This document shows, in pieces, positions 17,913-25,629 of a DNA stretch of 64,000 bases (within the stretch, counting starts at the first letter, position 1; each line of letters starts with the position of its first letter). Position numbers and translations under genes: made by a program. Below the pieces are notes generated by a model. It was not told the origin of the DNA. It saw only the letters and a list, made by a program, of their open reading frames with translations, and made no database searches. Source of the DNA: a virus; the IMG/VR virus record IMGVR_UViG_3300042331_000508, positions 1-64,000 of that record. One strand, 5' to 3'.

Positions 17913-19159
17913 GCTTGGGATGCTGCTATATCAGAAGGACCGAGGCGGGTTGCCCTGTTCCTCCTATCACCGATCCGGGCGGAGGAACGGTGACGGTGCC
18001 TACCGTTCAGGGTCTGTGGTTTGAGTGCGCGTTGCCAGGCGGCGGCTGCCACCATGGCATTGGCTTCGTGCGGATGTATAACGGGAACGATGTGTTGATG
18101 TATCATGGGTGCCCGAGCACAACCGGAACCAACAGGACTTACATCACTTTTGATGCTTCACTGCTCAACTACGGATCAAGGATTCACATTGATTATGTGC
18201 ACCAGAGAGGGGGGCAGCGGGGCGGGTTGTCTGTGCCTTGCGCGGGCGGACACGTGTGCAATAGCGGTCTTTTTCGCGCGGGCCTTGGCGCTCACGCGAT
18301 AGGGACAGCCAACATTAACAACGCTGGGCAGGATGGCGCTAACGATGGCTCGCCGGGTTCGGACCGTTACAACCGGTTTACCATTGCCAACAACATCATC
18401 GACGACTTTTTGGGTTCGATCGGCGGCAATCCCGGCAATCCCACAACGCCTTCCGGCGTGGCCGCCACCTACATGAATCAGCAGCGGATCGTCATCGTGT
18501 GGAATGACCTTTCGGCGTCTGAAACCGGTTACGAGATCGAGCGTTCCATCAATTTTGGCGCATGGTCCACTATTACCACGACGCCTCCCAACACTGCTAT
18601 TTATGCCGATACCGCCCCTCCCGGCGGATCTTTTGGTTACAACACGCGCGTGGCTTACCGGCTGCGTGAGGTTCGGGCTTCCGGCGGGCCATTCCCATGG
18701 GCCGAGGCCGTGGTGACAACGCCCTTGCCCCCCGACCCGTCAAGTCGGCAAGTCTGCTGGCTGGAATCTGATGTCTGCACGGGATGGACCGAAGCAATCA
18801 GCAATCCGGTGGCGGCAGTCAATTACGTGCCTGTCGGCTACACTTTTGCCACCGTTCCGGCAAATAAGGTCTTTCGTATCGCGCTGATCAACTACGCCAC
18901 TCTTGGGTCGGCGAATGTGTCGCGCGGGGCGCAGCTGGAAGTGCATTTAAACAACGCGGTGGTGGCCACATATCCGCTGTCGCTTAATTCCAACGGGTCG
19001 GCGCTGTCGCCCTTCCCATTCGACGGACTCAGCATCGACGGCGTGCCGTTTTCTATCGCCAACATTTGGGGCGCTCCTGTTGAAATCAAGGCTGCGGGTG
19101 GCGTCCCAGGCTCCCCCGGGATCTACTTCGACGATAGCGTCGCCATACAAATACTATGA
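17909..19159 (+). CDS. Cys/His-rich fibre protein with fibronectin-III-like domain
   Basis: 416 residues from ATG 17909 (ATGA overlap), not from upstream in-frame codons. The N-terminal 130 residues carry clustered Cys/His (LGCCYIRR, GGGCHHGIGF, CAGGHVC), which could bind metal or form disulfides. Residues about 178-275 form a fibronectin-like domain (RIVIVWNDLSASETGYEIERS ... YRLREVRASGG). The C-terminal part is a beta domain. Structural adhesin is the likely role. Confidence 0.55.
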   Translation: MSLGCCYIRRTEAGCPVPPITDPGGGTVTVPTVQGLWFECALPGGGCHHGIGFVRMYNGNDVLMYHGCPSTTGTNRTYITFDASLLNYGSRIHIDYVHQRGGQRGGLSVPCAGGHVCNSGLFRAGLGAHAIGTANINNAGQDGANDGSPGSDRYNRFTIANNIIDDFLGSIGGNPGNPTTPSGVAATYMNQQRIVIVWNDLSASETGYEIERSINFGAWSTITTTPPNTAIYADTAPPGGSFGYNTRVAYRLREVRASGGPFPWAEAVVTTPLPPDPSSRQVCWLESDVCTGWTEAISNPVAAVNYVPVGYTFATVPANKVFRIALINYATLGSANVSRGAQLEVHLNNAVVATYPLSLNSNGSALSPFPFDGLSIDGVPFSIANIWGAPVEIKAAGGVPGSPGIYFDDSVAIQIL

Positions 19160-19407
19160 ACCGAGGCATGTTGGCAGATGCGTATCGAGCGGCCAAAGAG
19201 GTGGGGCAGTGGGCCGCGTCGGGATTCCCGATGACGGAACTTTCAAAGAACCGTCTAGCGATTTGCGAGGCATGTCCGCACTTCAGTGGCGGTCGCTGCT
19301 CAATCTGTGGCTGCTACATGGCGGCGAAGACGATGATGTCCACCTCGAAGTGTCCGATCGGCAAATGGGATGCGGTAAGCGGGGCTGGTAAGTGTTGCCA
19401 CGGTTGA
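19156..19407 (+). CDS. Small zinc-ribbon protein (DUF6171-like)
   Basis: 83 residues, ATGA overlap. CEACPHF...RCSICGCYMAAK...SKCPIGKW is the four-to-five-cysteine pattern of a small phage family seen among tail genes (DUF6171 as I recall). Probably a zinc-bound structural or assembly factor. Biochemical role unknown. Confidence 0.65.
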   Translation: MNRGMLADAYRAAKEVGQWAASGFPMTELSKNRLAICEACPHFSGGRCSICGCYMAAKTMMSTSKCPIGKWDAVSGAGKCCHG

Positions 19408-19423
19408 CATTGCGCCCATTGCA

Positions 19424-20866
19424 ATGGGCGCGATCGACGTCAACTTGCTCAAGATCTTCGGCAACACGCAACGGCAGGCATATCAAACGCCTGTTTTCAC
19501 GCGTGGTGACGTTCGTCGCTTGGAGTTCTTGTTTTTTGATGATGAGGGAGTTCTCCCTTTGTCCCGCGAGGATCAAGCCAAGGCATTTTTGCTCGGTCCA
19601 GCCAACCAGATGCTCGCTTCCGCTGTTGGTGGGCCCGATGGGGTGGGCGATACCGCATCTTATATTTTTGATCTGGCTCTGACGACTCAAGCCATTAGCG
19701 ACTTATTCTCTAATGCCACTACAACAACTGTCGCCGTGCGCCTCGTTGTGGTGTTCAGCTTGGCGGGCCGCCATTGCACGACGGATCCCATCGCGACCGA
19801 GTTGCGGCGCAATTACGTCACTGTTTGGGACAATCCTCCTCCAGGGCCGCCCGATTTGTCGGGTCGAGCCACTGCCGCGCAAGCGCTGGAGGGGGCGGAC
19901 AACAACACGTGGATGACGCCACTGCGGACCAAAGAGGCCTTTACCGCACTCTCTGGAAATGTTTCGCTAAACTACAACCCTTCGGCCAGCGATACCGTGC
20001 AAAGCGTGGAGGTTGGCGGCGCCGATCCATTGGCGGCCAGTGGTTGGCGGGTGTTGAATCTTTCGCAAGCGCTCGATCGCATATTATTCCCGACGCTCTT
20101 GCCAACCATCAGCACGCCCAAGTCTGCGACTTTGACAGTCTCAGGAGCTTCCGGCGTGCAAGAGGTCGGTTCGCCGGTCGCGCGTGTGCTGACCGCAGTT
20201 TTTGCTCGCGGGCGCATTACCAATGGCAACGGCTCGCTCGGACCTGAGTTGGTTGGCGCCGCCACAAACTATACCTACTCTGGCCCCGGACTCACCACGA
20301 CTACAATTACTTCGCCAACCCAATCCGTCTCCACGGATGTGGTGCCCGGCAATAACCAATGGACAGTCAGTGTGGCACACGCCGCGGGTAGCGGCGCTTA
20401 TGCCGACAACAAGGGCAACAACAGCACGGCGCTGGATGGCAGCCGCGGGCAAGGCACCGCCAGCGCGAGCACGGCGGGATTTCTCGGTGTCTATCCTTGG
20501 TATCGGCTGGAATCTCCCGTGATTTTCACGGCGGAGCAGTTTGCCGCCGCGATCGAAGCGGGGAACGCCAGCGCGATTCACGCCAGCGCTGTCCTAACCA
20601 AATATGTGGCCGATGCCGCAGGCACCATCGCGGTGCCTTACAATCTGAGCGGAAAATTTCTTGGAGTTGCCTACGAAGCCAGCCTGACGACCAAAACGCG
20701 TTACTACGTGGATGCTCTGGATAACGGAAACATCGGCTTGGTCTTTTCCGCCGCACAAAGCCTTGCGGATGTCGCGACCACCTTGTGGGAAAGAGACTAC
20801 ACCGTCCACATCAGCAAGAATACGCTGACCAACTCCAACGTAACGATTGAATTGAGGACCATCTAA
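19424..20866 (+). CDS. Tail fibre/adhesin protein
   Basis: 480 residues. The ATG at 19424 is used, although the in-frame sequence before it back to a CTG at 19385 (SVATVDIAP) reads like coding, so the start is uncertain. An Ig-like stretch (TLTVSGASGVQEVGSPVARVLTA onward) lies mid-protein; beta-rich throughout. No catalytic motif. Confidence 0.55.
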   Translation: MGAIDVNLLKIFGNTQRQAYQTPVFTRGDVRRLEFLFFDDEGVLPLSREDQAKAFLLGPANQMLASAVGGPDGVGDTASYIFDLALTTQAISDLFSNATTTTVAVRLVVVFSLAGRHCTTDPIATELRRNYVTVWDNPPPGPPDLSGRATAAQALEGADNNTWMTPLRTKEAFTALSGNVSLNYNPSASDTVQSVEVGGADPLAASGWRVLNLSQALDRILFPTLLPTISTPKSATLTVSGASGVQEVGSPVARVLTAVFARGRITNGNGSLGPELVGAATNYTYSGPGLTTTTITSPTQSVSTDVVPGNNQWTVSVAHAAGSGAYADNKGNNSTALDGSRGQGTASASTAGFLGVYPWYRLESPVIFTAEQFAAAIEAGNASAIHASAVLTKYVADAAGTIAVPYNLSGKFLGVAYEASLTTKTRYYVDALDNGNIGLVFSAAQSLADVATTLWERDYTVHISKNTLTNSNVTIELRTI

Positions 20867-22203
20867 TGCCAAGCGGAATACAACTTTCAAGTGGAGTGCT
20901 CGTAGGCCAGCCGGTGCCTTTGGACGCAAAGTTCGGGCCTTACGATACTGTCGCGCTCGCCCTTGCGGACCTCACATCCGGCTTTCGTTATCAGGGCTTA
21001 ACCGTCGGTATCAAAAGTGGCAACTCTATCGTGGAGTATTGGTTCAAAGACGGCGTCGCGGACGCTAATTTTGTCGAAAAGGTAGTCGCGGCCAACTGGA
21101 ATACGCTGCTGAACAAGCCCTCGACTTTCCCTCCCTCGACCCACACGCACCAGATAAGCGAAGTAACGGGCTTGCAGACGGCGCTGGACGGCAAGCAGCC
21201 CCCCGCCACACGGTCATCTATTGATCTCACGGGCAACTTCCAGCTGCCCTCCGGAAGAAACCGAAGAGTTGTTATGCAACCCTCGGTGTCCTCGCCGACC
21301 GTCGATTTGCCCTACGAAGGCAATCAAAGCGGAGACGTAATCACTTTGATTGGCTTTTGGCCTATTTCCTCAACGATCACTATCCGAAGGGCGTTGACGG
21401 TAATAAATGGAGTGGCCGGATTTTCCGCCATTGCGACCATGAGTGGAGTTACTGGTGAAGATGCCAAGTCGCTGACATTCATATCCGACGGAACAGCGAT
21501 TGGCTGGACATTAGTCACAGTTGATACTCACACGCACCCCGCTTCGGATATCTCCGACAGCACCGCCGCAGGCCGCGCTTTGCTTACTGCGGCCACAGTT
21601 CAAGCGCAAAGAACGGCGTTGGAGACATTCGTCTCAGCCGCCAATCTGACAGCGATCCAAGCACTCACTGGTAATTTTCAGCGAGTGTATATCGCTCAAG
21701 ACACACGGAAAATCTATGCGTGGAGTGGCACTGGTTCTGTCTACACCGAGATAAGCCCCCACATTAAGTCCGATTGGAACGCCAACAGCGGGGACGCGCA
21801 AATCCTGAACAAACCACGGTCTCCCTATCAACTTATAGCAGCGTGTTCGGATGAAACTAGTCTTTTGACAACGGGCACGAAATTAGTGTTTCGCGTTTTT
21901 GAGATGATGTTTATCAACACGTTTCGCGCTTCTGTGACACAGGCACCAACTGGATCCTCCCTAGTCGTTCAATTGCGAGCACCCGCGCCTGGGAACCCCG
22001 CTAACCTACAAGTGTATGGAACTGTCACAATTCCAGCGGGTTCCACAGCGAGTAGCACTAGTCTTAACGATGCGGTAATTGAGTATATCTCGGACATGAT
22101 AGGAGAAGCATCCCCAGAGTTCCACATACACGTTCACCAAATAGGAAGCACCTCCGCTGGCAGGGGTCTCAAAATATATTTGGAAGGAAATCGCATTTTA
22201 TGA
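20866..22203 (+). CDS. Tail fibre protein with His-rich fibre repeat motif
   Basis: 445 residues, TAATG overlap. THTHQISEVTGLQTALDGKQ around residues 91-110 is the classic motif of phage tail fibres, and a second short copy THTHPASDISDSTAAGRALL lies near residue 225. These His pairs often coordinate iron in trimeric fibres. Receptor-binding role likely. Confidence 0.7.
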   Translation: MPSGIQLSSGVLVGQPVPLDAKFGPYDTVALALADLTSGFRYQGLTVGIKSGNSIVEYWFKDGVADANFVEKVVAANWNTLLNKPSTFPPSTHTHQISEVTGLQTALDGKQPPATRSSIDLTGNFQLPSGRNRRVVMQPSVSSPTVDLPYEGNQSGDVITLIGFWPISSTITIRRALTVINGVAGFSAIATMSGVTGEDAKSLTFISDGTAIGWTLVTVDTHTHPASDISDSTAAGRALLTAATVQAQRTALETFVSAANLTAIQALTGNFQRVYIAQDTRKIYAWSGTGSVYTEISPHIKSDWNANSGDAQILNKPRSPYQLIAACSDETSLLTTGTKLVFRVFEMMFINTFRASVTQAPTGSSLVVQLRAPAPGNPANLQVYGTVTIPAGSTASSTSLNDAVIEYISDMIGEASPEFHIHVHQIGSTSAGRGLKIYLEGNRIL

Positions 22204-22736
22204 GCTTTATCATTGACCCGTATCGGTTTCAGAGAACCAACCTGATCCAGAACGGCGACTTCAGTAATGTCTCTGGAATGGGGGTTACTGGAGGTGGATG
22301 GTATAACGGTGTTCCGCCGATGTGGTCAACCCAATCTAATGTTGCCAATGCAGGATATTCCGTGCTGCTTCTTGAGGGCAAGTATTATGCCAACCTCAAT
22401 ACGCTTTCTGTTACAGAAGGCATCACCACAACTACAAAGTTTCAACCGCTTTATCAGGAGAGCGCAGCACTGCCGATACAAACCACCCTCACGGCGACTT
22501 GGACGATTAGATCGTTGAACGGGTATTCTTACACTATGGGCGCGGCGTTTTACGTTGGCGCATGGAACCCCAACAACAACTTTGTCGCGGTTTACACCTC
22601 GCCCTTTGACGCAAATACTCGCACTGTCTCGTTGGTTACCAGCAACTTTCCTGCAAACACTTTGATCACGTTTGCAATGTGGCAAGCTGGCAATACCGCA
22701 CCGGGCGTGACTGATTTGACGATATACGCAGACTAA
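22200..22736 (+). CDS. Fibre-tip protein, carbohydrate-binding-module-like jelly roll
   Basis: 178 residues, ATGA overlap. After MSFIIDPYRF, the sequence TNLIQNGDFSN... resembles the start of CBM4/CBM22-type jelly-roll modules, with a beta-rich remainder ending in DLTIYAD. It probably forms the distal receptor-binding tip. Family call is tentative. Confidence 0.5.
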   Translation: MSFIIDPYRFQRTNLIQNGDFSNVSGMGVTGGGWYNGVPPMWSTQSNVANAGYSVLLLEGKYYANLNTLSVTEGITTTTKFQPLYQESAALPIQTTLTATWTIRSLNGYSYTMGAAFYVGAWNPNNNFVAVYTSPFDANTRTVSLVTSNFPANTLITFAMWQAGNTAPGVTDLTIYAD

Positions 22737-22740
22737 CATT

Positions 22741-23214
22741 ATGAAACTCCTCTACGACACGGTTAACGAAACTGTCCTTGCTTGGCCCCGTATTGACGAC
22801 GAGCCAGTAGTCGGCCTTGAGCCGCATCTACTCGAAATGACCGTCATCCAAGAGAATGCGCCGTCTTACAATTCCGAAACCCAAATGTTGGTGCTAGCCC
22901 AAACCATCGACATCGAGGCCAAGACCGTAACACGTGGCTGGAACGTGGTAGATCTCCCGCCCAAGCTCTATTCGGCTGAAGAATGGCTCAATGCCCAAGG
23001 AGTGGGCGGGGCACGGCAACCAACCCTGCTCTATCTTCGTCAAAGTCTTGCAGCGGCATCCAAGGAAAGCCCTTTACTCAACGCCTTGGAGCAGTATCTC
23101 CAGACAATCTTGGCTCTCTATGCTACTGATCCCAGCCCCCGCGGCGATTGGCCACAGCCGCCCACGACGTTTGAGGCCGCAGTTCAGGAATCTATGGAGG
23201 TGTTAAATGGATAA
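22741..23214 (+). CDS. Fibre-associated or tail fibre assembly-like protein
   Basis: 157 residues at the end of the fibre cassette. The N-terminal half (SYNSETQMLVLAQTIDIEAKTVTRGW) resembles short phage fibre-accessory proteins; the C-terminal half is helical. It is followed with overlap by the lysis genes. Chaperone or cap function is a guess from position. Confidence 0.45.
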   Translation: MKLLYDTVNETVLAWPRIDDEPVVGLEPHLLEMTVIQENAPSYNSETQMLVLAQTIDIEAKTVTRGWNVVDLPPKLYSAEEWLNAQGVGGARQPTLLYLRQSLAAASKESPLLNALEQYLQTILALYATDPSPRGDWPQPPTTFEAAVQESMEVLNG

Positions 23215-23494
23215 TGTAATCGAGACGGCAAACTTTGCGGCGCAGCAATCGGATCGGTGGCTATTCGTCGCGTTGTTGGTGATAGGGCTACTCTGTATTG
23301 GTGTGCTGTTCCGGTATTTTACTGGGAGGCTGGATTCCTTGCAGTCTCGGATGGATACACAAACAGCGGAATTTTTGAGCCATCTAAAAAGCGCCAACAA
23401 AGAGATGTTGGACATCATTGCTTTGGCGAACGCCACCATCACTAAAAACTCTACCCTGCTGGAGCGGTTGGAGCGCAAGCTTGCCGGAGATTGA
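23207..23494 (+). CDS. Small membrane protein with coiled coil, lysis cassette
   Basis: 95 residues, ATG 23207 preceded by GGAGG and overlapping the previous gene. One hydrophobic helix (LFVALLVIGLLCIGVLF, residues 19-35) is followed by a long amphipathic helix. Topology fits a spanin- or antiholin-like component at the start of the lysis cassette. Exact role unknown. Confidence 0.55.
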   Translation: MDNVIETANFAAQQSDRWLFVALLVIGLLCIGVLFRYFTGRLDSLQSRMDTQTAEFLSHLKSANKEMLDIIALANATITKNSTLLERLERKLAGD

Positions 23495-23509
23495 CAGCAG
23501 ATTAAGGGT

Positions 23510-23788
23510 GTGAGCGCCCTTCTTGCCCGAATGCTTGGCATTAGCCGAGCCTTGCTTGAGTTCTATCTGCCGATTCTCCGCCGGATCTTGGCTACTGGCT
23601 TTGCCGCCCTTCTTCCCCTTGCTTTGGAAATCGTGCGCAATCTGGCCACGACAGACAAAACCGGCGCGGAAAAACGGACGCAAGCTCTGGATGCCCTACG
23701 TGTTGCGGCGGTCGAGCGTGGCCTTGAAGCCAGTGAAAACTTACTGCGCTACACCATCGAGGCAGCGGTGCAAAAGCTGAAATCATGA
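23510..23788 (+). CDS. Putative holin (LLH-like)
   Basis: 92 residues from GTG 23510. A hydrophobic helix (FYLPILRRILATGFAALLPLAL) is followed by a helical tail with DKTGAEKRTQALDALRVAA and EAAVQKLK, like the conserved C-terminal segments of LL-H type phage holins. Lies between two other membrane proteins and the endolysin. Would permeabilise the inner membrane at lysis. Confidence 0.6.
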   Translation: MSALLARMLGISRALLEFYLPILRRILATGFAALLPLALEIVRNLATTDKTGAEKRTQALDALRVAAVERGLEASENLLRYTIEAAVQKLKS

Positions 23789-24105
23789 AAAATTGGGCGC
23801 TTCGTTTTTTGGTAAGTAAGGCCGGTGGCGTGTTAACGCCGATCATTGCCGGTGTCGTGGGATCTGTGGTCGCCAAGCTGGCAGCCTTTGACCCGTCCCT
23901 GGCTCAAAGCGTGGACGCGCCTGCCATAACGGCCTTTATCGTGGCGGCGGTAATGAGCGCGGTGAACTACGCGACCAATGCGGCGCAAACGGACAACATC
24001 AAGCATATCCAAGCTATCGTAAATGTGCCGCAGGATGGTGTGTTTGGTCCGGTGACCTACACCGAGGTGCGGAAGGCAATCCCAGTGGTTCGCGATGAGG
24101 TATGA
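23785..24105 (+). CDS. Second holin-like membrane protein
   Basis: 106 residues, ATGA overlap. Two hydrophobic segments (VLTPIIAGVVGSVVAKLAA and ITAFIVAAVMSAVNYA) with a short C-terminal tail reading VPQDGVFGPVTYTEVRKAI, reminiscent of a peptidoglycan-binding repeat. Likely a holin or antiholin partner. Confidence 0.55.
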   Translation: MKNWALRFLVSKAGGVLTPIIAGVVGSVVAKLAAFDPSLAQSVDAPAITAFIVAAVMSAVNYATNAAQTDNIKHIQAIVNVPQDGVFGPVTYTEVRKAIPVVRDEV

Positions 24106-24259
24106 CGACCGGCAAAAAAATGAGGCGTGTTTTCACAGACCTAATCAGCGGCGGCCATGGTGGAAGCAGCTGCTCAATTCCCTGCGGGTGCGGGTGAAGT
24201 GGCAGGCTAAAAAATGCCCAGTCAAATCAGTGGAGATAACCGGTGGATTCGATTTTTGA
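24095..24259 (+). CDS. Short basic protein in lysis cassette
   Basis: 54 residues from ATG 24095, overlapping the holin-like gene by 11 bases. Basic and Trp-rich (RRPWWKQLLNSLRVRVKWQ) with a C-terminus CPVKSVEITGGFDF. No family recognised. Position between holin and endolysin suggests a lysis accessory; it overlaps the next short ORF in another frame. Confidence 0.45.
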   Translation: MRYDDRQKNEACFHRPNQRRPWWKQLLNSLRVRVKWQAKKCPVKSVEITGGFDF

Positions 24260-24390
24260 ACAATGAAATGGATGTCAAATCTTTTGCAAAAACTCTTCGG
24301 GGTTGGCCCCAAGCCCAGCTTGCCGAACTCATCGCGGAACTTGTCGAAATCCTCCGTCAAAAGCAAACGGACAAAAAAAACCAAAAATGA
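24214..24390 (+). CDS. Short helical protein coupled to endolysin
   Basis: 58 residues from ATG 24214 (an internal ATG at 24268 would give 40). The end, WPQAQLAELIAELVEILRQK, is an amphipathic helix, and the stop overlaps the endolysin start (ATGA), which supports it over the competing frame at 24263. Possible lysis regulator; function unknown. Confidence 0.5.
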   Translation: MPSQISGDNRWIRFLNNEMDVKSFAKTLRGWPQAQLAELIAELVEILRQKQTDKKNQK

Positions 24391-24896
24391 CGCACCTGCT
24401 ACCAGAGATCGCCGAGCAAGAACTCGGAAAAAAGGAGACTAGCGGCAACAATCTGGGTGCCGGGGTCCGCAAATACCAGCGGAGCACAAATTTGGCGCCC
24501 GGCGCGTGGCCCTGGTGCGCTGCGTTCCAATGCTGGCTGCTGGAGGAATGGCTCAAAAAAACCGAGGTTTTGGCTTGGCTAAACCTTAAGCGCTCTAAAC
24601 CAGAGAGCTGGAGGCCCAGAACGGCTTTGGCCTACGGCTTTCTTAAGTGGGCGAAAGACCGGCCCAACACGGCTGATATTTACTCTGATTCGATAACGCC
24701 AAAGCCCGGAGACTTGGTCGTCTATGATTTCAGCCACATTGGAGTGGTCAAGCAATGCGCAGGCTCCCGTTTCTGGGCAATAGAGGGCAATACCAATGGC
24801 GAGGGTTCCCGCGATGGGGACGGGGTTTACTTGAAGCTGCGGCCGAGAAGCTTGGCCCGCGCCTTTATCCGAATCAAGGCATCTCGGGCATCGTAA
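24387..24896 (+). CDS. CHAP-domain endolysin
   Basis: 169 residues from ATG 24387. WPWCAAF around residue 44 gives the catalytic Cys, DFSHIGVV around 118 the His, and EGNTN at 133-137 the third polar residue, in CHAP/NlpC-like order. This class cleaves peptidoglycan amide bonds. There is no signal peptide, so export would depend on the holins upstream. Its 3' end overlaps tail-to-tail with the minus-strand regulator by 23 bases. Confidence 0.75.
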   Translation: MTHLLPEIAEQELGKKETSGNNLGAGVRKYQRSTNLAPGAWPWCAAFQCWLLEEWLKKTEVLAWLNLKRSKPESWRPRTALAYGFLKWAKDRPNTADIYSDSITPKPGDLVVYDFSHIGVVKQCAGSRFWAIEGNTNGEGSRDGDGVYLKLRPRSLARAFIRIKASRAS

Positions 24897-25053
24897 GCTT
24901 GTATTCAATGCGCCATTTGTTGGCCGCGGCCAGCTCGATCAGCTCGCGGAGGTATTGAGCGCGGGACTTGCCTTGAGAGCTTGCCACCGCGTCCAAGCGC
25001 GCTAGAAGCTCCGCCTCCAACCTTATCGACAGAGATTCAGTTTTCGTTTTCAC
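24874..25053 (-). CDS. Ribbon-helix-helix regulator
   Basis: 59 residues from GTG 25053 on the minus strand. The strand ESLSIRLEAELLARLDAVASS and helix KSRAQYLRELIELAAANK form a typical Arc/CopG-type ribbon-helix-helix fold. It is divergent from a second regulator, with a palindromic operator just upstream at 25060-25083 that overlaps its own likely promoter. This suggests an autoregulated repressor of the lysogeny switch. Confidence 0.7.
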   Translation of the reverse strand: MKTKTESLSIRLEAELLARLDAVASSQGKSRAQYLRELIELAAANKWRIEYKLTMPEMP

Positions 25054-25059
25054 CCGTGA

Positions 25060-25083
25060 GCAATCGCAAAATTTTGTGATTGC
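25060..25083. promoter_or_regulatory. Palindromic operator between divergent RHH genes
   Basis: 24-bp inverted repeat: GCAATC, one mismatch position, CAAAATTTTG, the mismatch partner, GATTGC. 22 of 24 positions pair. It spans the spacer and -10 of a minus-strand promoter (TTGACG at 25083-25088 in rc, 17 bp, GATTGC). A dimeric repressor such as either flanking RHH protein could bind it. Confidence 0.65.
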
Positions 25084-25100
25084 GTCAAGGAAAATGTGTG

Positions 25101-25128
25101 TTGACCGATCTTAAAAACGCGATACAAA
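25101..25128 (+). promoter_or_regulatory. Putative sigma70-type promoter for plus-strand RHH/xis operon
   Basis: TTGACC at 25101-25106, 16-bp spacer, TACAAA at 25123-25128, eleven bases before the ATG at 25139. Such a short leader leaves little room for a ribosome-binding site, so the message may be near-leaderless. Confidence 0.45.
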
Positions 25129-25138
25129 GGCATCTCAA

Positions 25139-25321
25139 ATGGAAGTCATCTCACTGGCACTTGGAGCAGATATGATAAACGAACTGAGAGATCAGGCGTC
25201 ATATCGTGGTATCACTGTTGACACGTTTGTATCGCATTTGTTGAACATTTCACTGGGTAATTCTGACATAGAAATGCCTAAAGTGCCCAAAAGTGAGTAT
25301 GGGGAGAACACCCTATCATGA
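25139..25321 (+). CDS. Second ribbon-helix-helix-like regulator
   Basis: 60 residues. EVISLALGADMINELRDQAS (strand plus helix) and TVDTFVSHLLNISLG (second helix) fit a ribbon-helix-helix DNA-binding fold. It overlaps the excisionase candidate by ATGA and is divergent from the minus-strand RHH gene. Likely part of the integration/excision control circuit. Confidence 0.6.
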   Translation: MEVISLALGADMINELRDQASYRGITVDTFVSHLLNISLGNSDIEMPKVPKSEYGENTLS

Positions 25322-25629
25322 CCGAAGCAAAGCAAAGATGGGTGGAAAACCTACCCGTGAATTTAGCCCAGTTGGCTGAGGCGCAGGGGATCAGCTACGA
25401 GAGCGCGCGGACTTTGGCGAGGATGCCCGGCTTCCCGAAGGTCGGGCGGTTGATTTGGCCGGAAGATTTTCTTCGGTGGCGCAAGGAGCTGGTGGTGAAA
25501 CGCGATCAGCCCAGCCGCCAAGATCATCAAGACGAACGCGCTGGTAAATCCGGTGGATCGCGGTCGAAGCATGATTCACCAAACGCATGGCCACGGCGAG
25601 CGGCGCGCCTTCGCGCGCAAGCCGCGTAA
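25318..25629 (+). CDS. Excisionase-like helix-turn-helix protein
   Basis: 103 residues. Residues 15-60 (LAQLAEAQGISYESARTLAR then FPKVGRLIWPEDFLRW) match small MerR/excisionase-type winged HTH proteins. The last 45 residues are low-complexity and antisense to the 3' end of the integrase gene (239-base convergent overlap). Directional control of integrase is the likely role. Confidence 0.6.
   Translation: MTEAKQRWVENLPVNLAQLAEAQGISYESARTLARMPGFPKVGRLIWPEDFLRWRKELVVKRDQPSRQDHQDERAGKSGGSRSKHDSPNAWPRRAARLRAQAA

Noticed and set aside
8431-22736. Diversity-generating retroelement in the fibre cassette
   Set aside because: No reverse transcriptase and no template/variable repeat pair noticed in the window.
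24263-24442. Alternative 59-codon ORF (MKWMSNLLQKLFG...) in the lysis cassette
   Set aside because: It runs into the endolysin in another frame and becomes Lys/Arg/Ser-rich; the 24214-24390 frame ends exactly at the endolysin start.
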